64,000 nt of DNA from Tetradesmus obliquus (Eukaryota > Chlorophyta > Chlorophyceae > Sphaeropleales > Scenedesmaceae). Numbering within the stretch: the stretch's first letter is position 1; every line of letters starts with the position of its first letter. The notes below the pieces were generated by a model. The model was not told the DNA's origin, ran no database searches, and saw only the letters and a program-made list of their open reading frames with translations. A program made the translations under genes and the position numbers. Location of the stretch: assembly GCA_030272155.1 (NCBI GenBank), contig CP126198.1, positions 1,922,001 through 1,986,000 of the forward strand, written 5' to 3'. This document shows, one piece after another, positions 13,119 to 23,353 of the stretch.

Positions 13119-14652
13119 TGGGGTTGTCCATTTTGCAGCAGAGACAACATGCGTGTCTGCTCAGAGGGCTGCTGGGGGTGTTGCAGTGTCACTGATGCGG
13201 ACGGGCCAGCACCTGCGCGGGTATGATGCAGCTGACTGAGACAGGCAGCCAGCATCTCTGCTCTGGCTGCTGCACAGCTGTACTGCTGCTTTGTTCACAA
13301 CACAGTGCAGGTGGTTCCAACCCATCCCCACCATCCTCTGGTTCCACATTTGCCTTTCTTCCCCTCCAGCCTTTCCTCCAGCCTTTCCTGAGCATTTCCT
13401 GCAGCCTTATTTCCTCAGCTCACCTGCCAGCTGCCAGCAGCGCCAGGCACAGGCAGCACCAGCCCAACATGCTGCTGCTGCACAACAGTACAGCTACTCT
13501 CAAAGTACAGCGTTGCTGTGCTGACTTCTACACCACTCCGACCCTACCTTTCTATTTCTTGCAGCCGTATCGCCAGCTCACCTGCCAGCTTCCAGCTGCG
13601 CCAGGTGCGGGCAGCACCAAGCCGCGAGCTCCGCCCGGGCCCCCAGGCCCCGCCCCGCCTGCTGCTGCTGCTGCTCCTGGTGCAGCGCCGCTGCTCATGC
13701 TGAGGTGTCTGCTGTCCAGGGACTGCTTGAAGCAGCGCTCCAGCTCGTGCAGGTGCTGACTCAGCACAGCATCCACAGCCTGACGCAGCAGCAGCAGCAG
13801 CAGCAGCAGCAGGCGGCAGCAGCAGCAGCAGGTGGCAGGAGAGCGGCCAAAGACAGAGTTGAAGTAATTGCAGGAGCGCACCACTCAGCCAGCGGCAGGG
13901 GCGGCGGAAGCATTTCTTGCCGGCCACTTTGGCCGAACGCTTACATGCAAACTGCAATATCTCTCTAAACAACATGCAGCTGCTGCATGCTTCCACACAT
14001 GTACAAACACCGCAGGCTCACCTGTTGCAGCTGCTCCAGGTTGAAGAAGGCCTGCAGGGCGCTGACTGTCCCTGCACATGCACCACAACCTCACATGCTG
14101 CGCAACCTGCAGCATGCAACTGCTGCCTGCTGCTGCACATGCATTCCCTGCTGCAGCTGCTGCATGCTTCTGCACATGCAAACACCAGCAGATGCACCGC
14201 AGCCCACAACATGCAGCTGCTGCATATGCATCGCAGGTTCACAAGCAGGCAATTTTCATCAGGCATCCCGGGCTCACCTGCTGCAGCTGCTCCAGGTTGA
14301 AAAAGACTTGCAGGGCGCTGCCTGCGCCTGCACATGCACCGCAACCTCACCTGCTGTGCAACCTGCAGCATGCAACTACTGCCTGGTCCCGCTCATGAAT
14401 CCCTTGCCCACCTGCTGCGCTGCCCGCAACATGCAGCTGCTGCCTGCTGCTGCACATGCATCGCGGGCTCAAACCATAGCAGATGTGGGTGCAAGCACCA
14501 ATATGTAAGCACCTCTCGCATTTCACAGGCTCACCTGCTGCAGCTGCTCCAGGTTGAAGAAGACCTGCAGGGCGCTGCCCACCTTGGCTTGGCTGAGGCT
14601 CTCCATGCCGTCAATCAGGAACGCCTGCCGCGCGGTTGACCAAGGTTTGACC

Positions 14653-14701
<49 letters not shown>

Positions 14702-15599
14702 CAACAACAGCAGCAGAGGCAGCAGCAGTTGGCAAAAGCACATGACGTGCAGCCTGCACGTGTTGCAATTGGAGAACTTCTCCAGGAGAACTTCTCCAGG
14801 AGAAGGCTGCAGAGTGGTAGATTGGCAATGGCAGCAGCATGGTTCACCAGCCAGTGCTTCGCCGTGCTGCCGGCACGCACGTACAGCGCATTCAACTGCT
14901 CTTGTGGCTATTCAGCAGCTGCAAAAGCACAATGCTCACCTGCGCTTGGTCCTGGATCTGAGCAGCAGCTGCTTGCAGGAACGTGTCATCTGCCTCTGCT
15001 GCTGCCAGCCCAGCAAGGTCAGCCTCCTTGCTGATGCTGTTGACATCTGTCAGCAGCTTTGCTGCTTTTGCCAAGTCCAGCAGCGCTGGCTCTGTTGCGA
15101 GCTGCTGCCTCAGCTTCTGTACTAGCTTTAACCGCTGCGTGAGGTGACGCAGCAGCTCTGCTGCTGCATGCATATTGCTGAGCTGGCGCGTCTTTGACCG
15201 GGCTTGCTGGTAGGGCCCTTCAATTTCTGCTCGGATGCGTTTGACTGAGGCTTGCAGGGAGCTGACAGACAGCACGACATCCTGCAGGGAATGCTCTGTG
15301 TCTGCAAGCCTGCGGGTGTGCTGCAGGAGGGTTTGGTGGTTGCTGAGCACATGGCTCGACAGCGCTGCTTCTAACTGCCGCACGCCAGACCGCAGCTCCT
15401 CTGCCTGCTGCTGCGCGCTGGTGCGTGAGGAAGCCAAAACATGGCTCGTGAATTCTGCCGCGTTGAATTCTGGCTGCAGGAATGGCGCAAAGCGCGGCAA
15501 GCGCAGCAAGTCTGTTGGTTGCTGCTGCTCTTGCAGCAGCTGCTGGGGTTGCTGCTGCATAGGATCCAGCTGAGAGCTGCTCCTGCCGCCGCCTCCCAT
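5538..15599 (-). CDS. COG5: Conserved oligomeric Golgi complex subunit 5
   Basis: COG5 is a lobe-B subunit of the COG tether, which retains Golgi enzymes by tethering intra-Golgi retrograde vesicles. Twelve exons join in phase (minus strand): 15599-14940, 14624-14535, 13779-13582, 12348-12179, 11441-11285, 10526-10351, 9910-9772, 9364-9181, 8084-7871, 6787-6554, 6196-6086, 5751-5538. The product is 848 residues, close to the roughly 830 of plant COG5. Family landmarks include the N-terminal coiled-coil with RSKTRQLSNMH, then AVWHLQRVVAKKRDPLSHV, LRLVAEKAEYMAAAGPELRQ, LFPLEALGPAHR, KDLPASLVLHH and the terminal QQYSKWLDQH. Start chosen at 15599 (MGGGGRSS); an in-frame ATG at 15629 is the alternative. 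Introns are long and full of partial copies of exons 2-7, 9 and 10; the intact exon is always the one keeping both splice sites. Confidence 0.95.
6900..7500 (-). repeat. Three acceptor-side copies of COG5 exon 10
   Basis: Copies at about 6919-7018, 7160-7260 and 7402-7500 repeat the exon start (SEFLAKFIPAPSPNV) with the preceding acceptor. All lie upstream, in transcript sense, of the intact exon 6787-6554. The two lower copies also share about 60 bases of intron (7021-7080 and 7262-7320), so the duplicated unit was roughly 240 bases. The copies stop after about 30 codons. Confidence 0.9.
8233..8955 (-). repeat. Six acceptor-side copies of COG5 exon 9
   Basis: Units near 8233, 8356, 8480, 8660, 8784 and 8909 each repeat the first 14 codons of exon 9 (SPIFKAAMEVFEAH) plus an intron piece containing the acceptor. 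Spacing is 120-180 bases. All lie upstream in transcript sense of the intact exon 8084-7871. Confidence 0.9.
9660..9735 (-). repeat. Donor-side copy of COG5 exon 7
   Basis: Repeats the last part of exon 7 (AEYMAAAGPELRQ) with its GT donor, just downstream of the real exon end at 9772 in transcript sense. Confidence 0.8.
9919..9978 (-). repeat. (CTG)n/(CCG)n tract before COG5 exon 7
   Basis: On the sense strand the tract reads CTG with an internal CCG block. It ends about ten bases before the acceptor of exon 7 at 9910. Confidence 0.85.
10096..10170 (-). repeat. Donor-side copy of COG5 exon 6
   Basis: Repeats the exon 6 end (LPSPADVQKCIG) and its GTGAGC donor, downstream of the real exon end at 10351. 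Confidence 0.85.
10679..11130 (-). repeat. Three donor-side copies of COG5 exon 5
   Basis: Units at about 10679-10752, 10929-11000 and 11058-11130 repeat the exon 5 end (LLTLLEGAFARIQSESRLK) with the GTGGGT donor. They lie downstream of the intact exon 11441-11285 in transcript sense. Confidence 0.88.
11575..11690 (-). repeat. Acceptor-side copy of COG5 exon 5
   Basis: A diverged copy of the start of exon 5 with its CTGCAG acceptor, upstream of the intact exon. Exon 5 therefore has copies of both edges, each on the expected side. Confidence 0.8.
11837..12012 (-). repeat. Donor-side copies of COG5 exon 4
   Basis: 11837-11920 repeats the exon 4 end (LFLDELCP...LLTEKYW). A shorter second copy lies at about 11962-12012. 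The last 45 bases of the two are almost identical, which suggests a recent secondary tandem step. Confidence 0.8.
12355..13117 (-). repeat. Array of exon-4 acceptor copies separated by CTG tracts
   Basis: Six copies of the exon 4 start (DKLWQSLR plus a short trailer) lie upstream of the intact exon 12348-12179, near 12450, 12545, 12675, 12780, 12897 and 13065. In the sense strand each is preceded by a (CTG)n tract that runs into the acceptor CTTGCAG. Tracts span about 12355-12400, 12467-12497, 12566-12615, 12695-12732, 12802-12843, 12917-13005 and 13086-13117. Confidence 0.92.
13415..13463 (-). repeat. Donor-side copy of COG5 exon 3
   Basis: Resembles the exon 3 end and donor at 13571-13611 and lies downstream of it in transcript sense. 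It is the most diverged copy in this gene. Confidence 0.6.
13783..13834 (-). repeat. CTG tract abutting the acceptor of COG5 exon 3
   Basis: Sense strand (CTG)n, interrupted once, ends at the CGTCAG acceptor of exon 3 (5' base 13779). Confidence 0.8.
14014..14330 (-). repeat. Two donor-side copies of COG5 exon 2
   Basis: Units at 14014-14075 and 14271-14330 repeat the exon 2 end (ALQVFFNLEQLQQ) with the GTGAGC donor. They lie downstream of intact exon 14624-14535 in transcript sense. Confidence 0.85.
14655..14722 (-). repeat. CTG tract before COG5 exon 2
   Basis: Sense strand (CTG)n with CTGTTG interruptions, ending about 30 bases upstream of the exon 2 acceptor at 14625. Confidence 0.8.
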
Positions 15600-16224
15600 T
15601 GTTTGTTTTACATATGAGACTGAGTGCACGCAGAGATCAACTGGTTTGCGGGCAATTCAGCAGGACGGAAAGCAGCAACTGAATGCCACAACTGTTTGGT
15701 ACTGCTTGTCAAGATTCACGCAGACTGGCGTGTTGAGAATGGTTGGACTCGTGACGTAGTTGCCGAAACGTTCACTGAGACAGACACACACGCTCTCTGC
15801 GTTCGCACGAGCAAAGGAAGGTCGAGGGTTTCTGAGATAACACCTGGGTCCGTTCCGTATTGCGTGTTAAGCATTTCATGATGGATACGTCACCATTCAG
15901 CAAGTTTTTCACTTGACTGTCAGATCAGCGGATAGTATTAGCAACAGTGGCAGCAGCAGGCCAGCAGTGCACAGCAGGTACGAGACAGCTGCATTGGCAG
16001 CCACACTCCCCGTACTGTCTGACTTGTCCATTTTGCGACGGAGTGCCCTTCATAAACTCTCTTTGGCTGACTTGATGCTGCATCACCCTGTGCCAGTGTG
16101 CTTGCTGCCATGTCACCCTACATAAGCACACACATCATGCTAGCTGTCTTACTTCAAACAGCACGCTGTGTGCCCCTGTACAGGGCCCACCTCCAACCCC
16201 ACAGCAGCGCCGGTCGTCCACACA
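15600..16224. promoter_or_regulatory. Divergent promoter region, COG5 / hydrolase
   Basis: About 625 bases separate the start codons of COG5 (-) and the hydrolase (+), so both promoters must lie here unless 5' exons are missed. No TATA box or known element is evident. Confidence 0.55.
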
Positions 16225-18836
16225 ATGGCGGCAGACACAGCTGCAGCAACGCAGTACATCACAACAAACGACGGCGTGCGCTTGGCATACGAGCAAGCAG
16301 GCACAGCTGGCCCTGTGGTGGTGCTCATTCATGGCTGGAGTGGCAGCAGGAAGTACTTCTGCCACAACATGCCTGCACTGGCAGAGCACTGCCAGGTCAG
16401 CAACCACTACCTCTGAGGCTGAATGAGCACTTGGGCTGCGTCACTAGAGCAAGTGTGGGGTATGCCAGCAAGACAAGTACTTGATTGAACAGCCATACCG
16501 CCAGATGCACCGCTGCATGAGCTGCGTCACCACGCGGCAGCTGCACAATGCAGCAGAACAGCCAAGCCAGATCCAGTACCATGCAACTGCTCCTCTCTGC
16601 CTGCACACTGTCAGCATGCTGTTCTTGGAGCAGCATCTGCAACAAAGCAAGACAACCGCAGCACATGCATACTCAATCCATTAAACTCTGCCCGTCGCTT
16701 CTTCACCAGAAATTTCCCGCTTTCCAAACACCAACTCACAGGTGTATGCATACGACCAGCGCTTCCATGGTGACTCCGACTCTCCTGGCCACGGCTTCCA
16801 TGTGGCACGCCTGGCAGAAGATCTGCGGGACTTCCTGCATGCTACTTGTTGTGCGGCTGCCATCCCCTCCCTCTCTGTCTTTTCTCAGCATCTGCGCAAC
16901 CACAAATCAACGCACGCACATCCTCAGTCTGAGACAATCTTGCCCGCTGCTTCTTCCCTGACCACTTTTAAACCACCAACGCACAGGTGTACGCATATGA
17001 TCAGCGCTTCCATGGTGACTCTGACTCTCCTAGCCATGGCTTCCACGTGGCACGCCTGGCAGCAGACCTGCGAGACTTCCTGCAAGCACTGCTGGCAGAT
17101 GTGACGGTTGTGGGCAGCAGCATGGGCTGTGCAGTCATCTGGAGCTATGTGGAGCTCTTTGGCTTGCAGCGGCTGAAGCAGGCAGTGTTTGTGGTGAGCA
17201 AGGGTTGTGGGCGTATTGCTTGTGCTGCAGCCTGCAGCAACAGCAGCAGCTTGTTGTTGTGCAGTGTGGAGCTGTTTGGCCTACAGCGGCTGAGGCAGGC
17301 GGTGTTTGTGGTGAGAGCGGGGTTGTGGTTGCTTTGATGCGTGCGCTGCAGCCTGCAGCAGCAGTGGCAGATCCCTTGTGCAATGCGCCTGCTATAAGCG
17401 CAGCTCGTGAGTGATGCGCAGCTGTACGAGCAGCCGAGCAGTGTATTTTTATGATGTGACACACTAGCGCGTTTGCATGGTCAGCACCGGGCACCGCGGC
17501 ACAACAGCGCAAAAAGCTGTCAGTTTGCCATTGCAGTGCTGCCTCCTTTGTGTACCGACAGCTTGCAAACCTCTGCAGTTGCAAGCAAACCACAACACTA
17601 TGCAACTCTTTTGCTGGTATTCCTCTGCACATACAGGACCAGGCACCGCTGCAGAACAGGGCACCAGACTGGCAGCTCGGCAGCAAGGGCTGCTATGATG
17701 CAGCCACGCTGGCAGGCTTGCAGAAAACTCTAGCAGAGAACCTGGAGGCTGTTGCAGACGGCAATGCGGCAGGTTGCCTGTCGCTGCCGCTGCCAGAGGC
17801 AACCATGCAGCTGCTGAAGCAGGTGCGCTGGGTGGCTGTCTGCTGATGAACAAGTTTGCAGGCGCGCGCAGCTGGCCAGACATTGACAATGCGTTGTGGT
17901 ATAGTTTGACGTGCTCGTCTGCATTGCATTGCCTGGCTGATTACACACTCGGCCCGCAACCCCTTACAGAGCAGCGGCTGGTGATTCACAAGGCTCTGCT
18001 TCACCACCGCTGCGGTGTCTGGATACATGCACACGCACGCATGCGCAAACGCATGCACAGCACTCACGCCATAATTATGCAACACGTACGTGTGGCTATG
18101 CATCTGTGTATGTACCCCCTGCAGGAGACCGTGCGCTGCAAGCCGCATGCCCTGGGCCAGCTCATGGCAGACCAAACGCAGCTGGACTGGCGCCCGCTGC
18201 TGCCGCACAACACTTACCCTGCTGTATGAAACCGTACGTGTGGCTATGCATCTGTGTATGTACCCCCTGCAGGAGACCATGCGCTGCAAGCCGCACGCGC
18301 TCGGGCAGCTCATGGCAGACCACACGCAGCTGGACTGGCGCCCGCTGCTGCCGCTGCTGGCACGCATAGAATGCTCACTCTTTGCGCTGCCGCTGCTCGG
18401 GGCACCTGAGGGTTCTGTCTTCCACTGCTGCTGCTTTTTTGTGCGGCGCCCAGGTGTACAGACACTCACTCTCATGCAGCAAACAGCCTGATTTGTGTTA
18501 CTACACGTGTGCGTTTTGTACCCCTGGCAGGAGACCATGCGCTGCAAGCCGCGTGCCCTGGGCCAGCTCATGGCAGACCACACGCAGCTGGACTGGCGCC
18601 CGCTGCTGCCGCTGCTGGCGCTGCCGTGCCTCAACTGCGTGGGCGGCTGCAGCGGCGTGTTTCCTGTGGAGGGCTGCCTGCGAGTAGGGGAGCTGGCACC
18701 TGACTGCTGCAGTGTGGTGTTTGCCAGGGCCAACCACTGGCTGTATCTGGAGCAGCCGGAAGAATTTGATGCGCTGCTGCTGGACTTTGTGGTGAAGGGG
18801 AATGCTGGGCGGCCCAAGCGGGCTGAGGTTGCCTGA
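16225..18836 (+). CDS. Alpha/beta-hydrolase fold protein
   Basis: Predicted serine hydrolase of the alpha/beta fold; substrate unknown. Exons 16225-16395, 16987-17193, 17637-17822 and 18531-18836 join in phase to 289 residues. Visible motifs: the oxyanion-side HGWSG in exon 1; YDQRFHGDSDSP in exon 2, as in epoxide-hydrolase-like enzymes; the nucleophile elbow GSSMG with the serine codon at 17119-17121; and a C-terminal ANHW whose histidine codon at 18735-18737 is the likely catalytic base. The acidic residue could not be fixed. No signal peptide or membrane helix is evident, so it is probably soluble. Introns contain partial copies of exons 2 and 4. A nearly complete extra exon-2 start at 16742 would break the protein if included. 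Confidence 0.88.
16742..16852 (+). repeat. Acceptor-side copy of hydrolase exon 2
   Basis: Repeats the exon 2 start (VYAYDQRFHGDSDSP...) with a CACAG acceptor, 245 bases upstream of the intact copy at 16987. It loses similarity after the codons for LRDFL and has no donor. Confidence 0.9.
17262..17320 (+). repeat. Donor-side copy of hydrolase exon 2
   Basis: Repeats the exon 2 end (VELFGLQRLRQAVFV) with a GTGAGA donor, downstream of the real end at 17193. Confidence 0.88.
18080..18365 (+). repeat. Two acceptor-side copies of hydrolase exon 4
   Basis: Copies starting at 18125 and 18275 repeat the first 27 or so codons of exon 4 (CKPHALGQLMADHTQLDW) with a preceding CTGCAG acceptor. Flanking intron (CGTGTGGCTATGCATCTGTG) is duplicated too. 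Both precede the intact exon at 18531. Confidence 0.92.
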
Positions 18837-18849
18837 CAGTTTACGCGCA

Positions 18850-19010
18850 GCAAGGTAACATCACACCTGGCAGTTACACCACTAGGAACTTCCTTGGCCA
18901 GACGGCCGACACAGCAGGCATGAATCCCACCAGTACGAACAAACATATGTGCCTGCAAAAGCAGCACAGGCGCCAGGTCTCCTACCGAGCTGCAACATGT
19001 GCCGGGATAT
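18850..19010. repeat. Dispersed repeat, copy 1
   Basis: About 150 bases matching 35895-36045 at roughly 75-80% by eye: shared blocks include GGCAGTTACACC and TGTGCCTGCAAAAGCAGCAC. It lies just 3' of the hydrolase gene. No coding potential, terminal repeats or target-site duplication seen; it could be a MITE or SINE-like element. Confidence 0.7.
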
Positions 19011-19740
19011 GACTGTTCAACTTGATGTTCACCACGTGAGCAATGAGGTTTGATCTGGATCCGGTGAACCTTTCGAATTTTGTTGGTTTATATTTGACTG
19101 ACAATCATAGATCAACAAAGATACGTGATGGGGGAGGTGGGAGTCCCGTTACAGTCAGGCACGCTTTGTCACGCCCCGTGTGTGATCTTCGCACTCGTCA
19201 CCTTCCCTACCAACGGAAACATATGATTGAGTGTTTTTGTCCGTAGATTGTCTCGGTATGGACGCTCAGGCCAGACTGCTGATTACTGCCCGATTTGATG
19301 CACCTTGGTGCTCCGTCATGCGCGGACGATCGGTGAGCTTGAAGAACCACATATATCATTAGCGATGTAGGGCAGCAAGCACCATCATCTACAGTTGGTA
19401 CTGCTCGGGTATCTCTCAAAGGCTGCCTGGCCTGGTCAGCATTTATGACAGCAGCAGCAGCAGCAGCAACTGCAACACCAATCACTACTTGCTTTGAGAC
19501 GGCATGGTCCCTCCCTTAGAAGTTCTTGGGTTTGGGCAACGCACCTGGATTTGTGTTCAAGTGTGTCGCTCTGATGTTGTAGACATGCAGGACTGGCACA
19601 ATTCTCTGGCTCTGGTGACACAATGCCATGGCAGCGACTGGACACAATAATCCCTCAACAGATGCTCCTGCAAATAACAATAGAGCAGCACCAGTGTTAT
19701 CAGCCACCATTGAAGCAACTGCCTCCCATCCCAGCACAGA
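19011..19740. other. Upstream region of the channel gene
   Basis: Holds the 3' flank of the hydrolase and presumably the promoter and 5' UTR of the channel gene. No coding sequence or recognisable element seen, apart from a short CAG run near 19450. Confidence 0.4.
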
Positions 19741-20464
19741 ATGACTGCCAGCAGGCATCAGCAGCAGCAGCAGCAGCAGCAGCAGCTGTCGCCGCAACGG
19801 CTGCTGCTGCTTTTGGTGTGGCTGGAGCTGGCCTGTCTGTGCTGCTACCTGGATCCTGCTGCGGCACAGCAGACGATGCCTTTTCAGGGCTCAGGGGGGG
19901 AGGATACAGCGCCACAGGATCCAACACCCGTCTACGTGTCAGCAGTACTTGACAGGCTGCTGCAGGTTGACGACCAGAACTATGAATTCACAGCCTCAAT
20001 CATGTTCTACCTGAGCTGGAGGGATCCCCGTGTGAGAGGCCACATTGCAGAGAATGCAGCCAAGATGCAGGCGAAAGACACAGATTTTAAATGTGAGGTG
20101 CCCTGCCAGAGCAACAACAACATTGATGCAGGGGGGTGCTGTGATGGTGTGTGGATGCCGTACATCGCCTTCACAAACATAAAAGCCCTGAGCCAGGACA
20201 GGGTTGTGCGCTGGGGCTTAGGGTTCAGTAAAGAAGGTGAGGGCACAGCACGGCCTGGGGGCCCTTCCAGCTATGTGAGTACGCATTATGTTGCGTTGTG
20301 CTTGTGATGTGTGACCTGCATGCACTTGTAACTCTTTATACAGCACCATGTGTGATGGGTTTTGAGCGATAGGTGCATCAGCAAATGCACAAGCGAAACA
20401 ACAGCTCGACAGCAGCAACTCACCAAGGCAGTGCTGCTGTGGGGCGCTGACTGTACACAAACCG

Positions 20465-20505
<41 letters not shown>

Positions 20506-21399
20506 TTGCTGTACACAAACCGACATTCAGGTGACATCGTACCCAGTGCTACATGTCGACTGCCGGTCAACTGTGCGTGCCAAAGCTCTTCTTATTTGTA
20601 GCAAGAAGTTCTTCTGGTTTGTTCTGGATGCTGCAGGTGACGGTGTGTTCCAGTGGAGCAGCGTGTTGGCTACATACTCAACCCCCTTGGACATGCGGGC
20701 TTTTCCTTTCGATACACAGCGGCTGCTGGTACAGGTGCGGGGCAGGACACACAGCAGCACACAGCAGTACACAGCAGTCAAATGCTTACATGTGGAATGT
20801 AAACTTCGTGTTGAGAGCAGTACACAGTGGCTGGTAGTGCACGTGACGTGCAGCGCACACAGCAGCACACAGCAGCACACAGCAGCACACAGCAGCACAC
20901 GGTGGCTGGTACTGCAGGAGAAGTGCAGCAAGCGCAGCAGTAAACAGCAGTACACAGCAGTGCACAGCGGCCGCTAGTGCACGTGAAGTGCAGCGCACAC
21001 AGCAGCACACAGCAGTACACAGCAGCACACATCAGTGCACAGCAGCACACAGCAGTACGCAGCGGCTGCTGGTGCAGGTGCGGTGCAGCACGCGCAGCAG
21101 TGCACAGCAGTACACAGCAGTACACAAAAGTACACAAAGGTAATCAGCAGTAGTGCAGGTGGGTGGCAGGTCACGCAGCTGTTGCCCTTGCTCACTAGGC
21201 CAGTTTCAGCACAGCAGACACACCGCATCACACCACAGCACAGCAAGGACACAAACGAGTTCAAAGAGAACAGCTGAATGGATATGGCAGTTCTTCGGCA
21301 CAGCACGTGCATAGCAAACCAGGCCGCAAGCATCCTGCCTGCTGTCACGCCAGCAGTTGCTCGGACCAGCAGCATGACAGTCCACTGCTACTGCTGCTC

Positions 21400-21469
<70 letters not shown>

Positions 21470-23260
21470 GCAGATGAGCGTCCCCCAAGAGCGTCATGGC
21501 TGGTCAGGGGGCCTGCTGGAGTTGCGGCCAGGCACCACTGGCACCCACCTCTTCACAGCACGACCAGGTGAGCTATATTATATTATAATATATTATATTG
21601 TTTTTTTTTTTTGTTTCAATGGTATGATAGGTGTGTAGAATAGTTGTGCTATAACCTCGGTTCTTTGGGACCCAGGAGCCGTGCACATTCGTCCTTCATC
21701 ATCTGCCACGCATGCACGCATTGTATTCGAATTTTATCATCTTGCTTGACTCGTTGCCATGTTGCTGCCGCTGCTGCAGCCGGGGATGACCTACCAGGCT
21801 GGAGTGTGGCGGATGTGCGGCTGGACAGGATCACCTACCCGCTGTGCCAAGCTGCGCTGCTGAGCGCGCTGCGGCCCTCGCCTGCTGATGAGCCCATGCC
21901 CCTGGTGCCCGGCTACTTATGGACCAGCAGGGTGCGGCGCTGTTCATCAAAAACAAACATAATCAGACCATAAAATGAAAGATTAAAATAAATAAAATAA
22001 ATTGTTTGATCACTAGGAAGTGTTATGAGCAGCGCGCCGCCTGCTGGAGTAGGTTGCAGCTGCGCAGACCCAGCAGGCGGGTGCATGCGTCCTGCCCGCA
22101 GAGCTTCCCCTTGAACTGCTCATGCTGTGCAACCAATCATACCCGGTACAAGCCAGTTCGAAATTCTACCCTGCATGTCCGCTGCTGCTTGAAAAAGCTG
22201 CTCTTGCTATTTACATTGCTGCTGTCTTACTTTTTATACATGGCTGCAGCAGGCAGCGCAGAAACACGCCCACCAGTGTGCAGCTGAGCTGACATCGCAG
22301 CCAGCAAGTGTGCGCCTGCAGTCGCCCTACTGGCGCACATCGATAAACCAGACTGGTGTGCCGCAGGAGCCTGTTATGGTGAGAGTAACACAGCACACTC
22401 GAAGCACACTTATGATGTGCAGCAGCAGTGCGGCGCAGAGCATATGCTGCTGGGCCTCAGCGGCAGCAGGGTGTGGTGTCAGAAAGCATGCACAATTTGA
22501 TGATTTGGCGTGCAAAATATGTACATAACAGTGCAGCGCAGCGACAGAAGATGCTCTGCACTAAGGTTTAGCCGGGGTTTCAGCGTCACCCCTGCAAGAC
22601 ACCTCCACAGCTCATGCAGATGTTAGCCTCAGTGGCCGTCAAGGGCAGGGGCAAGGCTGTTGTCTTGCAAGGGATTTGTTGCATTGCACAGGCTCACTTT
22701 GCTGCAAGTGTAACTTCTCTTCTCTTGGCTGTGTGGCTCAGCTGTGGCCAAAAGTGCTGACCATAGCACGACTGCTGCTGCTGCCTGCCCTGTTATAACG
22801 TATGTTATAACATCCGTCCCAGGTTGAGGCGCTGAACGTGCTCATTATAGTGGAGCGGTTTAGCAGCCGCTGGGTTCTGTCCGCAATCTTCCCCATCCTC
22901 GCCACTACCTGGCTGGGCTGCCTGGTTTTCCTGTTGCCACGTGACGATATGGGCGGGCGCCTGGGTGAGAAACGATTTTGCCTTTTTTAGTATCAACTTT
23001 ATTATTGTTGTTAGTATAATTATTCTATCTGTTACTATCATTATTGTTATTAGATATAAATCTGATGAACATATATCGAGCCGTTGCGCTGGCTGCCATT
23101 TTTGTGACCTCACGAGCCACCTGCCTGAAGGTTAAGCTGCTGCTGGTGCCAGTGTTGCAGCACAATGGCTCAGCACGAAGGATTGCTTGACGCATCTACT
23201 GTTGCATGCTGGCACCTCAGCCTTGCAGTCTGCATTTGTGGCTAAAGAACATGCGGCTGC

Positions 23261-23353
<93 letters not shown>

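Noticed and set aside
16742..16852. Hydrolase copy considered as a real exon
   Set aside because: It has no donor, and inclusion would duplicate YDQRFHGDSDSP and break the frame.
20735..21140. Possible CRISPR-like array
   Set aside because: Units are short, degenerate and without constant repeats or spacers. Context is a eukaryotic intron.
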